This document shows positions 33,579-42,200 of a stretch of DNA of 64,000 nucleotides, piece after piece. Position numbers and translations under genes: made by a program. The DNA comes from Myxococcales bacterium. GTDB taxonomy: Bacteria; Myxococcota; Polyangia; HGW-17; SLPX01. Numbering within the stretch: position 1 is the first letter of the stretch; the number at the start of each line of letters is the position of its first letter. The notes under the pieces are model-generated. The model searched no databases. It was not told the origin of the DNA and saw only the letters and a program-made list of their open reading frames with translations. Location: the NCBI GenBank assembly GCA_007131745.1, contig SLPX01000002.1, positions 1 through 64,000 on the forward strand. The letters run 5' to 3'.

Positions 33579-34970
33579 ATGAAGACTTTGACGTGGATTT
33601 TCGTGTTCTACATCCTGTCTCACTTCCGGCTTTTTGGAGGCGGCTCGGTTGAGGCTGCGACAAGCGGTTTTCACGGGCGAGCGGCCGGTAGACCCGATCA
33701 TGTCGTGATGGGCGTCGATGCTCCATCAGGGAAGCGCACCGACCTGTGGGCCGCGGGCGTGAGACGGAAGACCCGATTCAGGTTGACCAACGATGCGACT
33801 TTTAAGAGCGCTCTGCAATGTGCGCCATGTGGCAGAAGGTTGGTCTACGTGTCCGAAGGCAAAGTGTTTTCCATTCCCATTGCTCAGATGGGAGGACGAA
33901 AGCGGGTCGATTTGGGGACGTTGCCCGAAGGACTTTGGAAATCTCATGAAGGGATGATCGAACATTTCATTAAGCTGGATCCGTTCGGCAAGTACGTGGC
34001 TTTTCCGGACGAAGAAGGAGTGAGACTTGCAGAGTTGGACAGCGGGAAGTCGCGGATCATCAAGGTTCGGAGTTGCGGCCCGGATGATGAAGGCGCCGAC
34101 GGTGGAAAAGACGGAGACTTGTTGCGACCGGTTCATCCCGTGTTTTGGATGAACAACAGGCAGGCTTTCCTTTATCCGGCGATTCGGGGCAAAGGGGGGC
34201 GCGGAGGTATACAGCTTGGTGTATACGACGTGGTTCAAAACAAGCAGGTTCATTGTCTGAACCTGGATATTATGACAGGAGAGATACTCAAACAAGGCAT
34301 AGAATCCGTGGATCGCCTTGAAGCTGTTTGGAATCACGACGGATCCGCGGTCGTGGTTTCACTTCGGCTCAGGTTGAGAGAACGAAAAGGAAAACAGCAC
34401 ACTCAGTCGTCCGAAGGAGATCGAATCCGGGTTTTTCACCGTGTGGTTTCTTTTTCCCCTGAAAGACAGGTGGTTCCTCCAAAGACGATTTCTCCGGTGC
34501 GTTGGAATGGATGGCAATACCGGAGCGGCGCATTGCTTTTCACAGGTCGATCTGCGAAACAGCTCGGGTTTTACGCATGGAACAATCCATTGGAAAAGGG
34601 AGGAGGAAAAACGGTTAACGTAGAATCGCTTTCTGCAAATGATCGTCTTCTTTCATACAACCCTTTTCTGCAAACTGCGCTGGTTGAAACTTCCGGATTG
34701 AAAGGTTGCAGAAGAACCCGGTTGATGTCCATCAGGCAAGGAAGGAGGAGGCCCTTGATTCGGTGGGGGATCTGGAGCGAGGCCGTGGCGGTAGATCCCT
34801 CCGGGCAGTGGGGTGTGTTTCGCTCTGCAGCCCGCTGTGAGCACAAGAGGCCTGTTTTGTACTTGATGAGAGTCGACGGGAGCATGTTGTCCCGTGAGTT
34901 GCCTGAAAGGTTCAAAGAACTGAGAGCGCTGCCCCCATCACGGGTTGCGCTTTGTCCAAGAATTGAATGA
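33579..34970 (+). CDS. Secreted beta-propeller-like protein coupled to the flippase
   Basis: From the ATG at 33579 (MKTLTWIFVFYILSHF) the protein is 463 residues. A 15-residue longer start at 33534 is possible but would bury the signal peptide. The mature part has repeated strand motifs of the TolB/WD kind, such as RLVYVSEGKVFSIPI, GKYVAFPDEEGVRLAEL, GSAVVVSLRLRL and GQWGVFRSAA. A propeller is likely but not proven. It overlaps the following flippase gene by four bases (ATGA), so it may take part in export or sensing of a polysaccharide. Confidence 0.55.
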   Translation: MKTLTWIFVFYILSHFRLFGGGSVEAATSGFHGRAAGRPDHVVMGVDAPSGKRTDLWAAGVRRKTRFRLTNDATFKSALQCAPCGRRLVYVSEGKVFSIPIAQMGGRKRVDLGTLPEGLWKSHEGMIEHFIKLDPFGKYVAFPDEEGVRLAELDSGKSRIIKVRSCGPDDEGADGGKDGDLLRPVHPVFWMNNRQAFLYPAIRGKGGRGGIQLGVYDVVQNKQVHCLNLDIMTGEILKQGIESVDRLEAVWNHDGSAVVVSLRLRLRERKGKQHTQSSEGDRIRVFHRVVSFSPERQVVPPKTISPVRWNGWQYRSGALLFTGRSAKQLGFYAWNNPLEKGGGKTVNVESLSANDRLLSYNPFLQTALVETSGLKGCRRTRLMSIRQGRRRPLIRWGIWSEAVAVDPSGQWGVFRSAARCEHKRPVLYLMRVDGSMLSRELPERFKELRALPPSRVALCPRIE

Positions 34971-36586
34971 AAGCGGCCGATCCGGATATGAGCATTGCAG
35001 ATACCGAAAAACCGTCAGGAACCGCACCTTCCGCTCACAAGGCGCAGCCGGCCGGAGAACAACAACATGGTGATGAGACTTCCACCGCCGGGCGGGGAGC
35101 CGCCGCGCTTGCCGCAGCCAAGATATACTTTATCATCAGCGGGTGGGCGATTTATTTCGTCCTTCCCCGCATTTTATCAGCCGACGAATGGGGCGACTAT
35201 TTGCTCGTGATCGGTCTTACCTCCATTGTAAACAATGTCATTGTGGGTGGAACCTTGCAGTCGGTTTCAAGGTTCACGGCATGTAATGAGACAATGGCGG
35301 CTCAGGTTCGGTGGGCCGGTTTGAAAATGCAGACACTTCTGGGTTGGGGGTCTGCGATCCTTTTTGTCGCGTCCGGTGCTGTCCTGTCTTTTTGGTGGGA
35401 AGACACAGGGTTGATTCCGCTTTTCGCGCTCATGTCCTTGATGGTGGTTTTTTATTCCTATTACTCTGTTTTTGTGGGTTCGGCCAATGGTACCAGGCAG
35501 TTTGTCAAGCAGGCCGGACTGGACATGGGGTATTCCACGTTGAAGATTTTCATGGTCCTGGGGGGCGCATACCTTTTCGCCCGATCAGCGGGGCGGGGAG
35601 GGGTGGCAGGCGCCTTAGGTGGTCTGGTGTTTACGGCCTTGATTGCATTGACTGTTTCCGTTTTCATCGTGGGTTTGCCCAGTAGAAGGAAACCCATCCA
35701 GGAAACCCGGCCCCTGCTGAATTTCGCGTTGGCTCTTTTTCTGTTCACTTTTCTGTTGAATCTGCTCATGCGGGTTGATCTTATATTGCTGAAAAGGGTC
35801 GGCATCGGGTTTGCTCCCCCGGGCGTGGATGGAGCTGTTTTCGCGTCGGAGCTTGCAGGACGATACGGAACAGCGCAGGTTTTTGCATTCGTGATTATGC
35901 AGGTTCTGATGTCGGTGTCTTTTGTCGTTTTTCCTCTTGTTTCCCGTTCCACCTTTGAAAACGACCACGATACAACGAGACGATACATAAAACAGACGAT
36001 GAGGGTGGTATTGATTACGGCCGCGGGCCTTGCCGCTGTGTTGTCTTCGAAATCCGCGGATATTATCGGAGTGGTTTATCCGGATTCTTTCAGGATCGGT
36101 GGAACAGCATTGAGATTTCTTGCATGGGGAATCGCTGCGTTGAGTGTCATGATCATAGCATGCACGATAATGAACGGCGCAGGGAAAACTCGTTATGCCA
36201 TCATCGTGGTTTTGTTCACCCTTGTTCTTTCCGCAACCGCGAATTACGGTCTCCTTTATACTGCCCGCACGCCGGTCGGCGGGCTGGCTCGGGCCGGGAT
36301 AGCTACGGCCGGTTCCATGTTGATCGGCGCCGTTGTGGCCGGGATCTTTGTTTATCGCCTTTTCGGTGCGTTGATGAGTCCGGCCGGCGGTTTGCGCATA
36401 TTGTCCGCATCCGCGCTTACTTTTGCAGCGGGTTACTTCATGGGATCGGGAAGTGCCGTTCGTACACTTGTTGAGTGTTCGGGATTGGTTTTATTATACC
36501 TTGTCCTTTTGGTGTTGACCGGGGAACTGGGGAAAAAAGACCTTTCGGAAATAGCCAAGATGTTTCGTGGGAAAAAACAACCATGA
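34967..36586 (+). CDS. Polysaccharide flippase-like (MOP/Wzx superfamily) membrane protein
   Basis: The 539-residue protein has about 12-14 hydrophobic segments and early features of lipid-linked polysaccharide exporters (AAKIYFIISGWAIYFVLPRI, LPRILSADEWGDYLLV). This superfamily includes Wzx/RfbX flippases, which move lipid-linked sugar units across the inner membrane. No glycosyltransferase lies next to it. A hydrophilic Gln/Thr-rich N-terminal extension of about 40 residues precedes the first helix. It is coupled to the preceding secreted protein by an ATGA overlap. Confidence 0.8.
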   Translation: MKAADPDMSIADTEKPSGTAPSAHKAQPAGEQQHGDETSTAGRGAAALAAAKIYFIISGWAIYFVLPRILSADEWGDYLLVIGLTSIVNNVIVGGTLQSVSRFTACNETMAAQVRWAGLKMQTLLGWGSAILFVASGAVLSFWWEDTGLIPLFALMSLMVVFYSYYSVFVGSANGTRQFVKQAGLDMGYSTLKIFMVLGGAYLFARSAGRGGVAGALGGLVFTALIALTVSVFIVGLPSRRKPIQETRPLLNFALALFLFTFLLNLLMRVDLILLKRVGIGFAPPGVDGAVFASELAGRYGTAQVFAFVIMQVLMSVSFVVFPLVSRSTFENDHDTTRRYIKQTMRVVLITAAGLAAVLSSKSADIIGVVYPDSFRIGGTALRFLAWGIAALSVMIIACTIMNGAGKTRYAIIVVLFTLVLSATANYGLLYTARTPVGGLARAGIATAGSMLIGAVVAGIFVYRLFGALMSPAGGLRILSASALTFAAGYFMGSGSAVRTLVECSGLVLLYLVLLVLTGELGKKDLSEIAKMFRGKKQP

Positions 36587-36600
36587 ACCTAAGCTGCTAA

Positions 36601-36831
36601 TCGAGCGAGCTTAACCGAGTCGAGACCTTTTGTTTTCGCAGGCACCGAAACCGCCGGACGTCGCCGTTTGAATTCTGGTGGGAGCGGCATGATGAAGGGC
36701 CGGTCGACTATGCGCCCGGCCCGCTTGATTCTGATGCACGGCTTGTTCCGGAGACCTGCTTCAACTTTAGGTCTCGGCAGAGTTGCTTTTTCCGGCTCGC
36801 TCTATTGACGGCCGTTTGGTCGAGCGAGCTT
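36601..36831. repeat. 12-bp direct repeats bounding a non-coding segment
   Basis: tcgagcgagctt occurs at 36601-36612 and again at 36820-36831, enclosing about 207 bases without a recognisable gene. They lie just after the flippase stop and just before the M74 gene's stop. A mobile-element or attachment origin is possible, but chance is not excluded for 12 bp. Confidence 0.35.
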
Positions 36832-36835
36832 GTGG

Positions 36836-38887
36836 TTAGTGGGCAGGCTTTTTGCGCTTCAGGGATTCCGGGTGATTCATGTTCAGCCTGGCAGCTGCTT
36901 CGGGATAGTTGGTGGTCCACCAATGGAGCCAGAAGTGACTTCTTCTGGAAGGTATCCAGTCGTATTGAGGCTTTCGTAATTTTGTAATGTCCATGAGGAG
37001 ACGATGGGCATTGTATCCGAGGTAATTGTCATATGCCGTCACAGCTATTATGTTTCTCAACGCCATGGGGTGTTCCAAGTTGTCGTATTTTCGTAGAGCG
37101 GGGCGGACGATTTCGAGCAGCCGCACAAGCCTCTTTTCTCTCGGAATGGATCGGTTTTTCTTCCACCACCGTCTCCATCTGTCCGCGGCGGCCATTCTTG
37201 TGAAGCGGTTCATGGGCTGGCCCCATTCGTAACGAAAACTGTGTACCGTGATTCGCCGCAAGATCAGTGCTGCCGCGTTTCGCGCGCCTGGATCCCGGTG
37301 TTCGAGAACGTCTATCAGGGATTCTACGAGGCTCTCGTCAAGAAGGTTTCTGGCCGACCAGGCTGCAAGCGTAACTTCCGGCAACCCATGTTCGAATTCA
37401 CTAACTGGAGCGATCACCCGTTTGGATTTGAGCATTTCGGCGATGAAAGGAGACATCCGGCGCGAGCTGATTTTTTCAAGTGCTACGTAGGCCCTCCTGA
37501 TTTGTCCAGGTGTGCGCACGTTGTCTTCAGCCGGCTTGTACGTCAAACCGTGTCTTTTAGGGTCCAGATGGGAGGTCGGAGCGAGTGTTCGAAGAATTCG
37601 GCTCTTGTCGAGCGACGGGTCGTCGATGATGAATCCGGTGCCGTTTCTTACGATGAGATCAACCAGTGAACGCAGTACGACAGGGTGATTGCTCCTCCAG
37701 TTCACAAGAGCGTCTATGACGGCCGACCTGACGTCGGGAGATGGATCCCAAAGTCCCATATGGGCGATGTCCGGAGCGGCCCTTATTCCGTCGATGCGGG
37801 TCAGGAAATTGACCGCGGCCTCGCGGATTTCGGGATTTGGATCGTTCATGCCTGAAACCAATCGCAAAATACGGGCTTCAAGGTAATTGTCGTAAGGTTG
37901 GATGCCGTCCCAAAATGGTCGCACGTTTCTGCACCCTTCCAAAAGATCATCTCTGCTGCAGTATATGCGCACGTGAAAATGATCGTTGTGAGGTGAGCCG
38001 CGCGTTGGTTGCCACAGAATGTTTTCGGCCTTTCGAAGCAGGCCGGGATCGGCATCATTTTGCTCGGCATGTTTCAGCAAAGCCGTCTTTATATGATTGG
38101 CGACGAAAATCCACTGCACCGGGGCTTCTTCTTGGGTCAATAAATACTCGACAAGGATCCAGTTTCTCTCTACATCGAAAGAGTACTTGCCTGTATGGGA
38201 CAGCAGTGTTTCATCGGCAAAGCGGACAAAGCCGGGACTTCGCGCCGGCTTTCCTTGAAGCTTAACGAAAAACGCAATATCCGCGTCTCGGCCGCTTCGA
38301 TGGGATCGGCTCCAGCGCAATCGACCGCCGGTTCTTTCGGAGATGTTTCCCACCCCCATTATGGATCCCCGATGTTTTTCTGCTGTCGCGGCTGCAGCAC
38401 GGATCAGCAACCGGACCAGTTCTATCGTGCCGTAGTTTGTATGACGTTTTCGCGCAAAAGGCATTATTTCATGGTTTTTTCCCCGGATAGGCAGCCTGGC
38501 GCCGCGCACGAGCCTGCCCCGGTTCGTAAACCCAATTGACAGTGAGCCGCTTATACGTCTTCCCGGAGTGATAATTTGGCGGTAACTCAGACTCTCCTCA
38601 ACTCGAAAGGATATTTCATTATCATCCGACGACTCTCCCGAAGTGTTGGGTTCGTTCATTTCGCCACGGGGCGAAAGGATCAAATCTTCGGAATTCTTGA
38701 CCGCTAACAAGCGCTGTTTTGATACATCTACGTTGATCGCCCTTTGTTTTAAGGGGTTGTGAACAGTTGGGTTGGGAAAACCCTTTTCGTGTTTATGTTT
38801 TGAGCGGGGCGAACCAGCGCAAGCCGGGGACAATAGACCGGGTGTAAACAGCAGGAAGATGCAGAGTTTCGATTTGTTAGCTCTCAC
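36836..38887 (-). CDS. MepA-type (M74) murein endopeptidase with HEAT repeats
   Basis: The 683-residue exported protein starts with a signal peptide (LCIFLLFTPGLLSPACAG). Its first half matches penicillin-insensitive murein endopeptidases: SRSHRSGRDADIAFF (His196, Asp203) and PHNDHFHVRIYC (His303, His305) are the zinc-site motifs. These enzymes cut the peptide cross-links of peptidoglycan in the periplasm. From about residue 345 the protein has HEAT-like helical repeats (NDPNPEIREAAVNFL, WDPSPDVRSAVIDAL, HRDPGARNAAALIL). E. coli MepA is about 270 residues, so the repeat half is an addition that probably binds a partner. No inhibitor or immunity gene is seen nearby. Confidence 0.85.
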   Translation of the reverse strand: MRANKSKLCIFLLFTPGLLSPACAGSPRSKHKHEKGFPNPTVHNPLKQRAINVDVSKQRLLAVKNSEDLILSPRGEMNEPNTSGESSDDNEISFRVEESLSYRQIITPGRRISGSLSIGFTNRGRLVRGARLPIRGKNHEIMPFARKRHTNYGTIELVRLLIRAAAATAEKHRGSIMGVGNISERTGGRLRWSRSHRSGRDADIAFFVKLQGKPARSPGFVRFADETLLSHTGKYSFDVERNWILVEYLLTQEEAPVQWIFVANHIKTALLKHAEQNDADPGLLRKAENILWQPTRGSPHNDHFHVRIYCSRDDLLEGCRNVRPFWDGIQPYDNYLEARILRLVSGMNDPNPEIREAAVNFLTRIDGIRAAPDIAHMGLWDPSPDVRSAVIDALVNWRSNHPVVLRSLVDLIVRNGTGFIIDDPSLDKSRILRTLAPTSHLDPKRHGLTYKPAEDNVRTPGQIRRAYVALEKISSRRMSPFIAEMLKSKRVIAPVSEFEHGLPEVTLAAWSARNLLDESLVESLIDVLEHRDPGARNAAALILRRITVHSFRYEWGQPMNRFTRMAAADRWRRWWKKNRSIPREKRLVRLLEIVRPALRKYDNLEHPMALRNIIAVTAYDNYLGYNAHRLLMDITKLRKPQYDWIPSRRSHFWLHWWTTNYPEAAARLNMNHPESLKRKKPAH

Positions 38888-39036
38888 AACAATTTCATAG
38901 ATCGGTTTCGGTTAGCGGACAAATTTTCGGAGTCGTGATTTGCTTGCATGAGTTGTGCACTACCATGCATGATCCTAGACCTTACCGAAATAGCATTTTG
39001 GGGTATGATTGCGGATGCGCGATTAAACGAGAAGCT

Positions 39037-39696
39037 TTATTCGCGCATGAGACGCTGGATAAGGCGGATGAGCTGTTGTCCTCGTCTCTTGTTCAACGGT
39101 CCCGAGGTTCTCCAGCGAAGTCGTCGATTCTTGTCCAGGATGTAAATGTTGGATCTGCCGTTGCGGAATCCCCACTCTTTTTGCATTCTGCCGTCCCGAT
39201 CGCAGAGGATGAGCGCGCCGGTTCGCTTTGTTTCAGCGCGTATGTGCCGTGCTATCAAGACGTTGGGAATCGCTGTTTCTTGGAAATTGGCGATGCCGAC
39301 GGATCGAAACTTTTCTCTGGGGATTACTTTCTTGTCGACCAATTCCGCTAGTTCATTTTTCAACCAGCGGTTCTGTTCCAAGGAATTCCTGCCTTCGTAC
39401 CAGATAGCGAGCACCGGTTCCTTGAAGCTTTTCAGGGTATAGGTTTTTCCTTCCCAGTCTTGAAGACTGAGAGGCGGTATTTTAGCCCCCAGCTTGATCT
39501 TGTCGGCCAAAGCCGAAGGTTGAGAAATAACCACGAATGCGGCCAGGACTGGAACCGCAGCGAAAAAACCAATCGCCGCTTTATTCAAGGTTTTGCGTAT
39601 ACGGCGCGACCTTTCCACTTTGAATCCGTGATGCATCTCGTTTGACCTGTCCGTTTTTGCTGATTCGACCGGAGTGTTGACTTGCTCTTCTTTCAT
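39037..39696 (-). CDS. Thioredoxin-fold protein without redox cysteines
   Basis: The 219-residue protein has a membrane helix (AAIGFFAAVPVLAAFVVIS) and then an AhpC/TlpA-like domain: LGAKIPPLSLQDWEGKTYTL, VLAIWYEGRNSLEQNRWLK and a final GRSNIYILDKNRRLRW. At the site of the usual CxxC the sequence is YEGRNSLEQ with no Cys, so it is not a normal thiol oxidoreductase. It resembles YtfJ-type proteins. The N-terminal cytoplasmic part is charged. It is not obviously in an operon. Confidence 0.65.
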   Translation of the reverse strand: MKEEQVNTPVESAKTDRSNEMHHGFKVERSRRIRKTLNKAAIGFFAAVPVLAAFVVISQPSALADKIKLGAKIPPLSLQDWEGKTYTLKSFKEPVLAIWYEGRNSLEQNRWLKNELAELVDKKVIPREKFRSVGIANFQETAIPNVLIARHIRAETKRTGALILCDRDGRMQKEWGFRNGRSNIYILDKNRRLRWRTSGPLNKRRGQQLIRLIQRLMRE

Positions 39697-39869
39697 GCCT
39701 TTCCTTCCTTGTATCGATGGATTTTGGTTTTTCTTCTTTTTTTAACCATAACTTGTAAAGCAACTTGTAATCTAACTTATTCTCTTTTCCCCTTTTCTTT
39801 TATAATTTGCAAGGCAAAGATACCAGAAGAATTTCTTGCGTTTTTTTTGCAGCGGATCGGCCGGTGAGA

Positions 39870-41696
39870 ATGAGAGAATTGGAAGCCGGAAAATCAAGGC
39901 CCGGATCGAAGTATGGACGGATATTTGTGACCGGGGTTTTCATCCGGTTTTTTTGCTTCTTTGCAGGTTGTGGAAATATCGGTCCTGGAAATGATATGAA
40001 ATGGGATGGCGGGGTTGACGATAATGATGGTTCCTTGGAATCCGGCGTTTGCGATGGTGAGGTTTCCCACGATGCTTCTTTGTGCGGAAACGGAGTCATT
40101 GACGAGGGCGAGGATTGCGACGGAGAAGATTTCGGGGGGCTGACGTGCAAGAGCCTCGGTTATGAAACCGGCAATCTGGTGTGCACACAGTACTGTACAT
40201 TGGATACATCTAAGTGCGGCTTTGCGTGCGGAAACGGAATCATTGACGAGGGCGAGGATTGTGATGGAACCAACTTGGGCGGAAAGACCTGCCAGGATTT
40301 GGGATTCGGGGCCGGAGTACTGGGTTGCAAAACCGATTGTACATGGGATTTGACCGGGTGCCCGGGTTGTGGGAACGGAGTCAAGGAAGAGGGCGAATGG
40401 TGTGACGGGAACGACTTCGGCGCTCTTTCATGCAACGGAAACCTGGCTTGTACGGACGATTGCCATCTCGACGCTACTGGGTGTTATCCTTTGGGATTGG
40501 GAGACGGCACGGACGGTGTGCTCGAAGTAGAGGGGGTTTTGAACCTGAATGAAACCTGGGCGGCAGCCCACACGGTAGTCTCCATGGAAACGGACGCGGT
40601 GACTTTGGACGCTTCAGCGCAAGGATTCGGATCCGGAGACGAGGTTTTGCTGATAAACCTTCAGGGCGAACCGGCTGCGTGCGAAGCGGCCGGAAACTAC
40701 GAGTTCAGAAGGGTCGCGGCGGTCGACGGAGTCCGAGTCGTTTTTGTCAACCACATTACGGGTAATTATGGCACTGGAGGAGACAACAGCGATCTTTCCG
40801 GACAAGCGGTGATGATACAGCGGATTCCTCATTTCAACGATGTCCTGGTTCGTCCGGGAGGGGTGATTATGGTGGATTCCTGGAATGGTTTGCGGGGTGG
40901 TGTTTTGGCTATGCGTGTCAACGGAGAACTCCGCGTTGAATATGGTGGATTGATCACCGTTGCGGGAGCGGGGTTTCGTGGAGGGGAAGGTTACACTTCG
41001 ACATACAACTCTGACGGTAGGCAAGGGGAATCCATGTGTGGAAATCCTCAGGCTGCCCTGACCCTTCCCAACAACGGAGGTGGGGGAGGGGGATATTTTG
41101 ATTTTGATGCATCCGATCCTTGCGGTCAGGGAGGAGGCGGGGGAGGGTATGGTTGGACGGGCGGTTGGGCCGACTATTCTTCTACGTGCCGGGACCACGG
41201 AAACACGAATCCGGTTGAAAACGGCGGCCAGGTATACGGGGATCCCGCTCTGGGAAAAGCGTTTCACGGGTCCGGCGGCGGCGGCGGAGCGACCGATGAT
41301 CATTCGCAAACCTCCGGCACGGGTGGAAGGGGAGGGGGCATCATGTTGATAAACGCGAAAAGACTTCGGATAGCGGGCATCATTTCTGCAAGCGGCATGG
41401 ACGGCACCGTGGGAAGCGACCCCAACGACTCGGGAAACGGAGGTGGCGGATCAGGCGGAACCATCAGGCTGCGCGCTGGGATCATCGAAGGCGCGGGTTT
41501 GATCTTCGCCCAGGGAGGAATCGGGCCGGGATCAACGACCGCCTGGAACAATCCCGGAGGCAGGGGGGGCGACGGACGCTTGGTGATTGATTACCAGAAA
41601 GCCGGGGGATACCTCTTCGGCCGCCCGGGCGCGAAACACTACATTGAAAATCTCTCTTATCCTCCGCCCGGGATGAGCGGCTTGTATTACTGGTAA
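39870..41696 (+). CDS. Cys-rich (CGNG-repeat) plus glycine-rich lipoprotein
   Basis: The start is the ATG at 39870, giving 608 residues with a lipoprotein-like segment ending FFAGC. Three modules of form CGNG-(8 residues)-ED/EWCDG...LxC...C...C (about residues 70-205) match the Cys-rich repeats common in myxobacterial surface proteins. From about 210 to the end the protein is Gly-rich with repeated strands (LLINLQG, GGGGGGYF, GSGGGGGAT, GNGGGGSGG), suggesting a beta-helix or fibrous domain. It ends in a Trp. A long surface-exposed role is inferred; no enzyme motif is visible. Confidence 0.75.
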   Translation: MRELEAGKSRPGSKYGRIFVTGVFIRFFCFFAGCGNIGPGNDMKWDGGVDDNDGSLESGVCDGEVSHDASLCGNGVIDEGEDCDGEDFGGLTCKSLGYETGNLVCTQYCTLDTSKCGFACGNGIIDEGEDCDGTNLGGKTCQDLGFGAGVLGCKTDCTWDLTGCPGCGNGVKEEGEWCDGNDFGALSCNGNLACTDDCHLDATGCYPLGLGDGTDGVLEVEGVLNLNETWAAAHTVVSMETDAVTLDASAQGFGSGDEVLLINLQGEPAACEAAGNYEFRRVAAVDGVRVVFVNHITGNYGTGGDNSDLSGQAVMIQRIPHFNDVLVRPGGVIMVDSWNGLRGGVLAMRVNGELRVEYGGLITVAGAGFRGGEGYTSTYNSDGRQGESMCGNPQAALTLPNNGGGGGGYFDFDASDPCGQGGGGGGYGWTGGWADYSSTCRDHGNTNPVENGGQVYGDPALGKAFHGSGGGGGATDDHSQTSGTGGRGGGIMLINAKRLRIAGIISASGMDGTVGSDPNDSGNGGGGSGGTIRLRAGIIEGAGLIFAQGGIGPGSTTAWNNPGGRGGDGRLVIDYQKAGGYLFGRPGAKHYIENLSYPPPGMSGLYYW

Positions 41697-41877
41697 GATC
41701 GAATTCGAAATCTAACATGGGATCGATGGAAGTCCGCTGCCGGCCTGAAATCGCCAGGTTGTGTTCACATTTGTGATCTTTCCGAGGCAGTGTATATTGA
41801 CCTTGCTTTTAAATCGACAACACTTAGGTTTTTATTTTGATGGATCCCTGTGCAACAGGTTCTTTAAAGGATGTTTC

Positions 41878-42084
41878 ATGGAAAAGGCGCAAATCATAGG
41901 TGTTTTGATAATTGCGGTCGGAATATTCGATATCGTGGCACTTCCCGGTATACTCCGTTCAGCGTGGGAAATAAGGGGCGAAGTGAATCCCAATCAAAAG
42001 ATCCTTATAATGAGCTCGAGAGTCCTCGGTGCACTTATGATTATTCTGGGCTTGCTGATCATCCTTAGGGTTATTCCGGTTTGA
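41878..42084 (+). CDS. Small two-helix membrane protein
   Basis: The ATG at 41878 has AAAGGA in front and opens 68 residues: helix 1 IIGVLIIAVGIFDIVALPGI, a short polar loop, helix 2 RVLGALMIILGLLIILRVI. An upstream-extended frame from 41761 has no ribosome site. No family is recognised. It lies alone between two surface lipoproteins. Confidence 0.6.
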   Translation: MEKAQIIGVLIIAVGIFDIVALPGILRSAWEIRGEVNPNQKILIMSSRVLGALMIILGLLIILRVIPV

Positions 42085-42200
42085 CCTGCCTTTCGCTAGT
42101 CTACCTTATCGGTTAGACATGAAAAGATGATATCACTGCTTGACCTCACCGTTGCCGGGGTTAGAAAATGGCGAGGTGTGAAAGGTTAGGGTGTATTACT

